This document shows, piece after piece, positions 7,617 to 14,372 of a stretch of DNA of 18,056 bases. The notes beneath the pieces are model-generated. The model was not told the origin of the DNA and ran no database searches. It saw nothing but the letters and a program-made list of their open reading frames with translations. Numbering within the stretch: position 1 is the first letter of the stretch; each line of letters opens with the position of its first letter. The stretch is taken from assembly GCA_052144935.1 (NCBI GenBank), contig JBKQPR010000292.1, positions 1-18,056 of the forward strand, in the 5' to 3' direction. This stretch comes from JOPF133 sp052144935. GTDB taxonomy: Bacteria > Acidobacteriota > Terriglobia > Bryobacterales > Bryobacteraceae. The position numbers were made by a program, and so were the translations under genes.

Positions 7617-8939
7617 TCAACCCACGTCTGGCAGCAGGAAACGGGCGGGGCGCGCGGCGGCCTGCGCTACGCCCTCCGCGGCCAGATAGCCGCTGCGGAC
7701 GGCGCCTTCCATGGTGGCGGGCCAGCCGGTGCGCGTCCAATCACCGGCCAGGAAGACTTTCGGCAGTCCCGATTCAGGGGTGGGCCGCAGGCTCTCGGTC
7801 TCCGGTGCGGCCGAAAACGTGGCGCGCTGCTCCTTGATCACGTGCGCCTTCAGCAGCGTGGCCTCCTTCACGCGCGGGAAATACAGCCGCAGGTCCCCGA
7901 TGGCGATCTCGATAATCTCCTGCCGCGACAGGTTGGTCAGATCCCGCGACGCGCTCACTACCAGTTGCAGGTAACGCCCGGCGTCCTTGTTGAACATCCA
8001 CTGCATGGTGCGGTCCAGCAGGGTGGCGTGAGGCAGCGTGGTGATCTCGCGGTCGAACCACAGGTGCACCCCGGTGATCGGCGAATGCTCGAAGCGAGGC
8101 GCTTCCAGCCCGACGGCCTCCAGGCGCTCGAAGGGCAATGCGCAGATGTAATGATCGCCGGTGCGGCGTTCGCCCGCCACCACGAAGCCCGCCTCATCGA
8201 TGCGCTCCACCGGGCTGCGAAAGTGAAATCGCACGCCGCCCAGCCGTTTCCACGCGCCTTCACCGTAAAGCTGGGCCAGAGGTATCGACGGAATCCCCAT
8301 CTCGTAGGAATCGGCCCGCGCCATGAAGCCCAGCCAGAAGACCTGAAAACCGTGGATGGCAGCCATGCGGTCCAGGTCTTCGTTCACCGCGCTCACCAGC
8401 ACCTGGCGCCAGAAGCGGTCGATGGCGTGCGGCGTCTGGCGCTTCTGCAGCAGCCAATCGAGCATGCTGATGCGGTCCAGATCCTTGCGGCGGGTGCGTT
8501 CCCGGCGCAGGGCAAACAGCGCGCGGGCGATCCCGGTCTTGTCGGCGCGGCTCAGGCAGTGCATGCTCCAGAAGGCGCCCGCGAAATGGAACGGCGCGGG
8601 AAGCCGGCCGCGGCGCAGCACCGAGATTCGCCCGCCGGGTTCCAGAAAATAAAACTCGCGGTAAAAACGGATGCGGTCGCGTACGCCCAGCCGTTCGTAA
8701 AAATTTAACAGGTTGACGCAACAGCGCAGCAAAATGTGCTGGCAGTTGTCGATCGTTTCGGGCTCGCCCGCGGACTCGCCCGGGAGGGTGTACGACGTGG
8801 CGCGGCCCCCCAGAAATGGGCGCGATTCGTACACTTCCACCTGGAAGCCGGCGCCGCCCAGGGCCGCCGCAGCCGCCAGACCGGCTAGTCCGCCGCCCGC
8901 GATCAGGACCTTCGGCACGTAGCTATTGGTATCCCGCAC
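7617..8939 (-). CDS. hpnE: Squalene-associated FAD-dependent desaturase HpnE (hydroxysqualene dehydroxylase)
   Basis: A 440-residue FAD-dependent amine-oxidase-fold enzyme. HpnE reduces hydroxysqualene to squalene, the last step of the HpnC-HpnD-HpnE route from farnesyl diphosphate to hopanoid precursor. The N-terminal Rossmann motif is VLIAGGGLAGLAAAAAL with a following acidic residue at VEVYESRPFLGGRA. The HpnE hallmark DNCQHILLRC follows at about 64-73, and the C-terminal FAD-binding block reads FLAGDWTRTGWPATMEGA. Length fits the family. The start is GTG 8939; a second GTG at 8918, just before the Rossmann strand, is possible, and neither has a clear ribosome binding site. It lies 54 bases after the DNA ligase stop on the same strand and may be the last gene of that operon. 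HpnC and HpnD are not in the window. Confidence 0.92.
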   Translation of the reverse strand: MRDTNSYVPKVLIAGGGLAGLAAAAALGGAGFQVEVYESRPFLGGRATSYTLPGESAGEPETIDNCQHILLRCCVNLLNFYERLGVRDRIRFYREFYFLEPGGRISVLRRGRLPAPFHFAGAFWSMHCLSRADKTGIARALFALRRERTRRKDLDRISMLDWLLQKRQTPHAIDRFWRQVLVSAVNEDLDRMAAIHGFQVFWLGFMARADSYEMGIPSIPLAQLYGEGAWKRLGGVRFHFRSPVERIDEAGFVVAGERRTGDHYICALPFERLEAVGLEAPRFEHSPITGVHLWFDREITTLPHATLLDRTMQWMFNKDAGRYLQLVVSASRDLTNLSRQEIIEIAIGDLRLYFPRVKEATLLKAHVIKEQRATFSAAPETESLRPTPESGLPKVFLAGDWTRTGWPATMEGAVRSGYLAAEGVAQAAARPARFLLPDVG

Positions 8940-8993
8940 GTAAGAAGTTATCCGTGGCTTTGTCAGATAGACGAAGATTGCGGCGATTTGTTC

Positions 8994-10808
8994 CTATGAT
9001 TCCTGGCGCCCCAGCAATGCGCGAATGGTCTCCATAGTGTCCGCCTCCTCGGCGCGCTTGTCGTGCCGCCAGCGCGCCATCCTGGGAAAGCGCACCGCGA
9101 TTCCCGAGCGGTGCCGCGAAGAAAGTTGAATTCCCTCGAAAGCCAACTCGAATACCAGTTCCGGCTTCACCGCGTGTACCGGCCCGAACGTCTCGATGGT
9201 GTTTCTGCGCACAAATTCATCCACTGCGCGAATCTCTTCGCCGCTCAAACCCGAGTAGGCCTTGGCGAAGGGAACCAGCTTGCCCTGGTCCCAGATGCCA
9301 AAGGTGTAATCGGTGAACAGGCTGGCCCGCCGGCCGCTTCCCGGTTGGGCGTAAATCAGCACCGCATCCACTGAATACGGGTCGATCTTCCACTTCCACC
9401 AATCGCCGCGCCGCCGGCCCACGCGATACGGCGAGCCGCGGCGCTTCAACATGAAGCCTTCCACCTGGCGCGCCCGCGATTCGCTGCGCAATGCCCGCAA
9501 GGCCTCCCAGGACGCCGGCTCGACCAGCGGGGAGAGCACCAGCACGTCCGAGCGGGGCGACAGCGCCTCCAGTTGCGCGCGCCGCCATTCCAGAGGCCGC
9601 TCGCGCACGTCTTGGCCGCCGAATTCCAGCAGATCGAAAGCCATCAGCACCACCGGCACTTCGGCCAGAATGCGATTGCCCAGAGCCTTGCGCCCGATGC
9701 GGCGCTGCAGCTTCGCAAAGGGTTGCGGCGCGCCATCCTTCCAAGGCACCACTTCGCCATCGATGGCGACGCCTTCCGGCAGCAGCGTGCTCATCGCCTC
9801 GATCTCGGGGAAGCGCCCGGTGACGAGTTCCTCGCCCCGCGACCACAGAAAGCTGCGCGACTGCCGGCGGATCAGTTGCGCCCGGATGCCGTCCCACTTC
9901 CACTCCACCTGCCAGCCGGCGGGATCTCCCAACTCCTCCACGGCCCCCTCTATGGGATACGCCAGACAGAAGGGGTAGGGACGCGAAATGTCGGCCTCGC
10001 GGATTTGGGCGGCCGCGATTTCGGAGGCTGAGCCTTTTGGAGGCGGGATTTGCGGAGCCGGGGTTTGGAGGCCTGAGGCTTGGCGGGCCGGGATTTGCTG
10101 GACCGGGATTTGGGGGCCTGAGACTTGCGGAGGCAGGATTTTAGGGGCCGCGATTTCGGAGGCTGAGCCTTGTGGAGGCGGGATTTGCAGAGCCGGGGTT
10201 TGGAGGCCTGAGACTTGGGGAGCCGGGATTTCAGGGGTCAGAAACTGACGCCAGAACTCCGCGGTGGGTTGCCACTCGCCCATCAGCCGGTGGGAGACCG
10301 CTTCGGTGGAGAGGCCGCCGACCGCGGCGATGGCGCGCACCACCAGGCTCTGCGACACGCCGACGCGGAATTCTCCGGTGATCAGCTTGGTCCAGGCGAA
10401 GCGCTGGCGCTCGTCCATTTCGCGCCATGCCGAAACCAGCCGGGCGCGTCGCGTGGCATCATCGGCTTGGGCAAGCGGCAGCAGCCGCGTCTCCACCCAG
10501 TAGTGCAGGGGTAGTTCCGTGGAAGCAGTGGGGGGCGGCAGCAGCAGAGCGATGGTTTCGGCGAAATCGCCCACCGCGTGATAACAATCGGCGAAAAGCC
10601 ACTCCGGCACGCCCGCTTCGGCAATAGCCCACTCGGCCAGCTTGCGCGATTCGAGCAGGCGTTTGGGCCGCCTCCCGATCAGAAAGTGGACCGCCCAGGC
10701 GGCATCCTCGGGTGGCGCCCGGCGGAGGTATTCCGTGAGCGCCTCCACCTTGGCATTGGTCTTGGTGGTTTCGTCGAGCGCGGTGTAGAGTTCAGCGAAG
10801 GCCTTCAT
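8994..10808 (-). CDS. ATP-dependent DNA ligase of the exonuclease-associated bacterial family
   Basis: An ATP-dependent ligase that seals nicks through a lysyl-AMP intermediate. Residues 1 to about 190 form the helical DNA-binding domain (FAWTKLITGEFRVGVSQSLV). Residues 192-271 are an unusual 80-residue Pro/Gln-rich repeat linker. The adenylation domain carries motif I KWDGIR with the catalytic lysine at 304, motif III AIDGEVV, motif IV EGFMLKR and motif V WWKWK. The OB domain ends with motif VI-like RFPRMARWRHDK. Total length is 604 residues; without the repeat it is about 524, near what I recall as usual for this family. ATG 10808 overlaps the exonuclease stop as ATGA, which fixes the start against longer upstream readings in this frame. 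The family normally travels with the exonuclease upstream and is thought to act in DNA repair, not replication. Confidence 0.93.
   Translation of the reverse strand: MKAFAELYTALDETTKTNAKVEALTEYLRRAPPEDAAWAVHFLIGRRPKRLLESRKLAEWAIAEAGVPEWLFADCYHAVGDFAETIALLLPPPTASTELPLHYWVETRLLPLAQADDATRRARLVSAWREMDERQRFAWTKLITGEFRVGVSQSLVVRAIAAVGGLSTEAVSHRLMGEWQPTAEFWRQFLTPEIPAPQVSGLQTPALQIPPPQGSASEIAAPKILPPQVSGPQIPVQQIPARQASGLQTPAPQIPPPKGSASEIAAAQIREADISRPYPFCLAYPIEGAVEELGDPAGWQVEWKWDGIRAQLIRRQSRSFLWSRGEELVTGRFPEIEAMSTLLPEGVAIDGEVVPWKDGAPQPFAKLQRRIGRKALGNRILAEVPVVLMAFDLLEFGGQDVRERPLEWRRAQLEALSPRSDVLVLSPLVEPASWEALRALRSESRARQVEGFMLKRRGSPYRVGRRRGDWWKWKIDPYSVDAVLIYAQPGSGRRASLFTDYTFGIWDQGKLVPFAKAYSGLSGEEIRAVDEFVRRNTIETFGPVHAVKPELVFELAFEGIQLSSRHRSGIAVRFPRMARWRHDKRAEEADTMETIRALLGRQES
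9996..10235 (-). repeat. Nested 15-bp / 135-bp minisatellite inside the ligase gene
   Basis: Sixteen consecutive in-frame 15-base units encode pentapeptides such as PQVSG, LQTPA, PQIPP, PQGSA, SEIAA and PKILP. A higher-order period of nine units (135 bases, 45 residues) is also clear: the block starting GCCGCGATTTCGG on the plus strand recurs at 10012 and 10147 and stays nearly identical for about 90 bases. The array replaces what should be a short linker between the DNA-binding and adenylation domains. Confidence 0.93.
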
Positions 10809-11974
10809 GTTTCGTCCTCCGCGAAATGCGCCTCCACGGCCACCGCCGTGCGCCCCTGCCCGGCCAGCCAGCGAACCAGCGGGGCACGCTGGCCATGCGT
10901 GACCCAAATGGTTTCGGCGCGCGTCGCGGCGATGGCGGCCAGCAGGGCCGGCCAGTCGGCGTGGGCCGAGAGCACGAAACCGCGATCGAGCGTGCGCCGC
11001 CGCCGAGGGCCGCGGATGCGCATCCAGCCCGAGGCCATGGCGGTGGAAGCATTGGCAAACCGCCGCATCCACGGGGTGCCCTGTGCCGCGGGCGGCGCCA
11101 GCACCAGCGCGGCGCCGCTGTCCAGGACACGGCTCCCGGGGCGCCCTTTGGGCCCGGTGCCCTCGGGACCCGGCCCGGCAAGCGCATCCGAGCCGGGCCC
11201 AGAGGGCGCCCCGTCAGGGAGCGGTGCTTCGGCGCGGCTCCCGTCGGCTTCCGCGGAGGCGGGGCCCAGACGGCGCCCCCGGTGCGGTGTTTGCACGCGG
11301 CTCGCATCGGCCTCCGCGGCCGAAGAGCCCGGCGGGCCCCCAAGGTAGATGCCCTGCGCACGGTAATGGCGGCTGAAGCGCTCCACCTCTTGGTGCGCGT
11401 GAATCGGGCCGATAGCGCCATCGAGCGAGGCCAGCAGGCGCTGCGCCGTGCCGAGCGGATTGGCAAACAGGACGCTGGTCCGGCCGGCCTCCCGGTTGGC
11501 GCGCCACCAGGCCTGGATGGAGGCCAGAACCTCGGCTTCCTGCGGCCAGCGGAAGATCGGCAGCCCGAAAGTGGATTCGGTGACGAAGGTGTGGCAGGCG
11601 AGCGGCTCGAAGGGGGCGCAGGTAGGGTCGGGCGCCGGGTTGTAATCGCCCGAGACCACCCACACTTCCCCGCGATGCTCGATGCGTACCTGCGCGGACC
11701 CCAGAATGTGCCCGGCGGGATGGAGCGATACGCTGCACTCGCCGATGGTCAACGGGTGGCCGTAAGGCAGCGGCTGAACGGACGCTTCGGGCCCCAGCCA
11801 TTCGCCGAGCAGCGCCACGCCGGTTTCCGCGGTCAGGTAGTACCGCGAGCCGGGGCGCGCGCGATCCGCGTGGGCGTGAGTAATTACGGCGCGATCCACG
11901 GGCGCCCAGGGATCGATGTAGAAATCGCCGGTGGGGCAATAGAGACCGTGGGGGTCGAGCGCGAGCAGCGGCAC
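10805..11974 (-). CDS. DNA ligase-associated metallo-beta-lactamase-fold exonuclease
   Basis: MBL/beta-CASP-type nuclease of the 'ligase-associated exonuclease' family, presumed to trim DNA ends for the ligase. Family landmarks: YCPTGDFYIDPW near the start, THAHAD at 32-37, HPAGHILGSAQ with histidines at 85 and 89, SGDYNPAPDPTCAPFEP with Asp 110, TFVTESTFGLPIF, LSAHADW with His 338, and VTHG with His 360. Two oddities: the first metal motif reads HAHADR where MBL enzymes have HxHxDH (Arg 38), and residues about 212-288 are a GC-rich, Ala/Gly/Pro insertion with an internal repeat. The GTG start at 11974 is supported by AGGGAG 6 bases upstream. The stop overlaps the ligase ATG. The oxidoreductase stop is 10 bases upstream. 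Family assignment is firm; full activity is uncertain. Confidence 0.88.
   Translation of the reverse strand: MPLLALDPHGLYCPTGDFYIDPWAPVDRAVITHAHADRARPGSRYYLTAETGVALLGEWLGPEASVQPLPYGHPLTIGECSVSLHPAGHILGSAQVRIEHRGEVWVVSGDYNPAPDPTCAPFEPLACHTFVTESTFGLPIFRWPQEAEVLASIQAWWRANREAGRTSVLFANPLGTAQRLLASLDGAIGPIHAHQEVERFSRHYRAQGIYLGGPPGSSAAEADASRVQTPHRGRRLGPASAEADGSRAEAPLPDGAPSGPGSDALAGPGPEGTGPKGRPGSRVLDSGAALVLAPPAAQGTPWMRRFANASTAMASGWMRIRGPRRRRTLDRGFVLSAHADWPALLAAIAATRAETIWVTHGQRAPLVRWLAGQGRTAVAVEAHFAEDET
11194..11323 (-). repeat. GC-rich direct repeat within the exonuclease insertion
   Basis: On the plus strand the 40 bases from 11221 match those from 11284 at 30 positions, an offset of 63 bases (21 codons, in frame). 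Both copies are preceded by GGGCCCAGA then a GGCGCCCC-like block, so the repeat unit is longer, roughly 11194-11260 and 11262-11323. In protein the copies read SAEADGSRAEAP and AAEADASRVQTP. The sequence to the left (about 11120-11190) is a further GC-rich stretch with GGGCCCGG-type blocks that may be a diverged third copy. Confidence 0.7.
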
Positions 11975-11980
11975 GCACCG

Positions 11981-11986
11981 CTCCCT
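11981..11986 (-). promoter_or_regulatory. Shine-Dalgarno AGGGAG for the exonuclease GTG start
   Basis: Read on the minus strand, AGGGAG sits 6 bases before the GTG at 11974 and partly overlaps the stop codon of the upstream oxidoreductase gene (11985-11987). This supports the GTG start and translational linkage between the two genes. Confidence 0.6.
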
Positions 11987-13169
11987 ATGGTCGCGGCTCG
12001 GCTGGTCGCGGCTCGGCTGGCCGCGGCTCGGGACGCGGTCCGGAAAGCGTTACCGTGCGGCCCGTGCGAATGGATTCCCGCGCGGCATCCAGAATTTCCA
12101 CCACGATCATATTGTTGTCGAGCGAGCTGAGTCCCGCGGGCTTGATCGTGCCGCGCGCCACCGACGTCAGGTAAGAGATCGAATCGCGCTCAGCCGCCGG
12201 GAGTTCGGGCAGCGTGGTGCGGACCTCCTCGGGTTGGCGGTCTGCCATCTTCACCCGCAGGTTGTTGCCGCCGGTGGCGATGGCGTACCCATGCTCGCCG
12301 TAGACCTCGAAATCCTTGCGGCTGAAAGGCCAGTTCCAGGACGCCTGAATGATGCCCTGCGCCTTGGGATACTCCACCAAAATGGTGGCCTCGTCATCCA
12401 CGCGGGCGTAGATTTGCGGTTTCTCGGACTGCGCCAGGGCGGTGATTTTTTGGGGCCGCTGGTTGTCCATCAGCCAGGTCATCAGGTTGGCGCCGTAGCA
12501 GCCGAAATCGAACAGGGCACCCGCGCCGTTCTTCACAGGGTCGGTGAGCCAGGACAGGAACTCGGGCCCCGTGCCGATCTCTTTGGGCCCCTGGTGGCCG
12601 TCCATGGCCACCATTTTTCGAATGTCGCCGGCCGCCTTCTGATCCTTGACGATCTTCCAAATTTCGGCGTGGCTGCGGTACCAGGTGGTTTCGTAGTTCA
12701 CAATTACCGGAATGCCGCCGCGGCGGGCCGCCTGTTGGATGGCGCGCGCCTGTTCCAGGTTGGTCGCCAGGGGCTTCTCCATCATCACCGGAATGTGACG
12801 CGCGGCGCAGGCCTCCACCACCATGGCATGGTCGAAGGTGCTGGTAAACGTGGCCACGGCCTCCGGCTTCACGGTATCCAGCATCTTGCCCAGGTCGGTG
12901 AACAGAAGGCTGGCGGGGAACCCGTTCTGCTGGCGGTTGGCGTAGCGCGCGCCCAAGGCAGTGTCGGGATCCCAGACACCTACCAACTGCACCTCCTGCG
13001 AGCGGCGCAGGGCGGTCGAAAGGAAGCCGGAGACATGGCCGTGCGCCAGTCCGGCTATGGCCAGCCGCAGCGGCCGGGCGGGCGTGGTTTCGGAGGATTG
13101 GGCGGCGGCCAGAGGCAGCAGTGCCAGCAGGCTGGTCACGGGGATCAAACTAAACAGGGAGCGGATCAT
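11985..13169 (-). CDS. Exported Gfo/Idh/MocA-family oxidoreductase
   Basis: NAD(P)-dependent sugar-type oxidoreductase of about 394 residues. The start MIRSLFSLIPVTSLLALLPL, from ATG 13169, is a Sec signal peptide ending near LAAAQSS, so a periplasmic or secreted location is likely. The frame is open further upstream to 13265, but that extension has no family sequence and the signal peptide sets the start. The Rossmann strand LRLAIAGLAHGHVSGF carries a G-x-x-H-G-H variant common in bacterial exported members. The signature EKP lies at PVMMEKPLATN, and the C-terminal sheet domain follows (GALFDFGCYGANLMTWL). Substrate unknown; such enzymes often act on inositols or keto-sugars. The tail reads EPRPAEPRPAEPRP, a 15-bp repeat running into the stop. 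It leads the minus-strand operon with the exonuclease and ligase. Confidence 0.88.
   Translation of the reverse strand: MIRSLFSLIPVTSLLALLPLAAAQSSETTPARPLRLAIAGLAHGHVSGFLSTALRRSQEVQLVGVWDPDTALGARYANRQQNGFPASLLFTDLGKMLDTVKPEAVATFTSTFDHAMVVEACAARHIPVMMEKPLATNLEQARAIQQAARRGGIPVIVNYETTWYRSHAEIWKIVKDQKAAGDIRKMVAMDGHQGPKEIGTGPEFLSWLTDPVKNGAGALFDFGCYGANLMTWLMDNQRPQKITALAQSEKPQIYARVDDEATILVEYPKAQGIIQASWNWPFSRKDFEVYGEHGYAIATGGNNLRVKMADRQPEEVRTTLPELPAAERDSISYLTSVARGTIKPAGLSSLDNNMIVVEILDAARESIRTGRTVTLSGPRPEPRPAEPRPAEPRP
11991..12034 (-). repeat. Three 15-bp repeats at the 3' end of the oxidoreductase gene
   Basis: On the plus strand TCGCGGCTCGGCTGG occurs twice in perfect tandem (11991-12005, 12006-12020), followed by a partial CCGCGGCTCGG copy. 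In frame they encode EPRPA units ending at the stop codon. The tail lies beyond the recognisable oxidoreductase domain. Confidence 0.9.
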
Positions 13170-13295
13170 GTTATTGAATGTACTCGACGTGGCCCGCGGC
13201 GGCGGCGCAACGAAAAGCACTCGAATATTTTGGAACTCTTGCTGCGCGTAACCTTGCGTAACCATTAGCTTTCATTATGCATCTCTTTACACACC
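13170..13295. promoter_or_regulatory. Divergent promoter region between the oxidoreductase operon and the VWFA gene
   Basis: This 126-base gap must hold promoters for two divergent transcripts. It contains the direct repeat GCGTAACC at 13246-13253 and 13256-13263, spaced exactly 10 bases, about one helical turn, which is a plausible operator. Downstream of it the AT-richer stretch TTTCATTATGCATCTC could contain the plus-strand -10 region. No clear ribosome binding site precedes the ATG at 13296. Confidence 0.35.
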
Positions 13296-14372
13296 ATGAG
13301 TTTTACACGACGGGGCTTGCTTGGCGTGCTCCCCCTGCTACCCGCGCTCAGGCGGTTATGGGGACAGCAGCAGGACCAGAATCCCAAGCCGGACCAGAAC
13401 CCCACCTTCTCGGCCGGAGTCAAGGTGGTAAACCTGTTTGCCACGGTTCGTGACAAACAGGGCACGATTGTCAAAGACCTTGCCAAGGACGACTTTCTGC
13501 TGGACGAAGACGGCCGGCCACAAGTGATCCGCTACTTTTCGCAGGAAAGCAACCTGCCGCTGACGGTGGGCTTGCTGGTGGATACGAGCGGCAGCACTCG
13601 AAGGGTGCTGCCCGACGAGAGGATGGCCGCCTACCGCTTTCTCGAGCAGACTTTGCGCGACAAAGAGAACGATATGGCTTTTTTGATCCACTTCGACTTC
13701 GATGTGGAACTTTTGCAGGATTTGACCTCGTCGCGCCAGAAGCTGGAAAATGCTCTGGACCAGCTTCAAACTTCGGACGGCCGTTTGAGCCAGCGCGGAC
13801 AGGGGGGCGGGGGCGGCGGGTATCCCGGTGGCGGGTATCCCGGTGGAGGACAGCGGCGCGGCGGCGGTACGTGCCTGTACGATTCGGTGCTGCTGGCGTC
13901 CGACGAGATCCTGAAGAAGCAAGCCGGGCGGAAAGCCATCATCCTGCTCACGGATGGGGAGGACAACGGCAGCAAAGTGAGCCTCTCGCGGGCCGTCGAA
14001 TCGGCCGAGCGCGCCGACACGCTGGTGTACTCGATTCTGTTCGAGGATCCGGATATGAATTTCAACCCTGGCGGTTTCGGCGGTTACGGACGCCGGGGAC
14101 GCATGCCGCCGATGGGCGGCACGAACCGGCCCAATGGGAAGAAGATCCTGCAGGAGATTTCGCAAGAAACCGGAGGCCGGTTCTTCGAGGTTTCCCGACG
14201 GATGCCGATTCAGAAAGTGTTCGAGGCGATTGAAGAAGATTTGCGCAACCAGTACAGCCTCGGGTATACGCCCGACCGGAGCGACACCAGCGGAGAATAC
14301 CGGCGCATTCATCTGTCCGCGAAACCGAAGAACCTGATCGTGCAAACGCGCGAGGGGTATTTTCCGGCGTAG
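13296..14372 (+). CDS. VWFA-related acidobacterial protein, Tat-exported
   Basis: A 358-residue member of the VWFA-related family found in acidobacteria. The N-terminus MSFTRRGLLGVLPLLPAL is a twin-arginine-type signal peptide (RR at 5-6). A beta-strand-rich N-terminal segment (VVNLFATVRDKQGTIVKDL) leads to the von Willebrand A domain, with a complete MIDAS DTSGS at 96-100 and LLTDGEDNGSK further on, so metal-dependent ligand binding is plausible. A Gly-rich loop (GYPGGGYPGGGQRRGGG) interrupts the domain, and a second lies at NPGGFGGYGRRGR. The C-terminus ends in RNQYSLGYTPDRSDTSGEYR, typical of the family. The role of these proteins is not established; cell-surface adhesion or scaffold functions are guesses. 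It is divergently oriented to the oxidoreductase operon. Confidence 0.9.
   Translation: MSFTRRGLLGVLPLLPALRRLWGQQQDQNPKPDQNPTFSAGVKVVNLFATVRDKQGTIVKDLAKDDFLLDEDGRPQVIRYFSQESNLPLTVGLLVDTSGSTRRVLPDERMAAYRFLEQTLRDKENDMAFLIHFDFDVELLQDLTSSRQKLENALDQLQTSDGRLSQRGQGGGGGGYPGGGYPGGGQRRGGGTCLYDSVLLASDEILKKQAGRKAIILLTDGEDNGSKVSLSRAVESAERADTLVYSILFEDPDMNFNPGGFGGYGRRGRMPPMGGTNRPNGKKILQEISQETGGRFFEVSRRMPIQKVFEAIEEDLRNQYSLGYTPDRSDTSGEYRRIHLSAKPKNLIVQTREGYFPA
13818..13847 (+). repeat. Two 15-bp repeats in the Gly-rich loop of the VWFA gene
   Basis: GGGTATCCCGGTGGC and GGGTATCCCGGTGGA are adjacent and differ only at the last base, encoding GYPGG twice. They lie in a glycine-rich loop that separates two parts of the VWFA domain. 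Confidence 0.9.

Noticed and set aside
7515..8708. A 397-codon plus-strand open frame opposite hpnE
   Set aside because: It is antisense to a clearly conserved gene, is rich in His, Gln, Arg and Ala with no family sequence, and arises from GC-rich codon shadowing.
10809..11072. N-terminal extension of the ligase frame upstream of ATG 10808
   Set aside because: It lies wholly inside the exonuclease gene and has no ligase sequence; the ATGA overlap gives the natural start.
10826..12130. A 434-codon plus-strand open frame opposite the exonuclease
   Set aside because: Shadow of the minus-strand gene; Gly/Arg-rich with no recognisable domain, and it crosses two real genes.
12234..13268. A 344-codon plus-strand open frame opposite the oxidoreductase
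   Set aside because: Antisense shadow of a conserved Gfo/Idh/MocA gene with low-complexity product.
13356..14345. A 329-codon minus-strand open frame opposite the VWFA gene
   Set aside because: Fully antisense to a gene with an intact Tat signal and MIDAS motif; no domain evidence.
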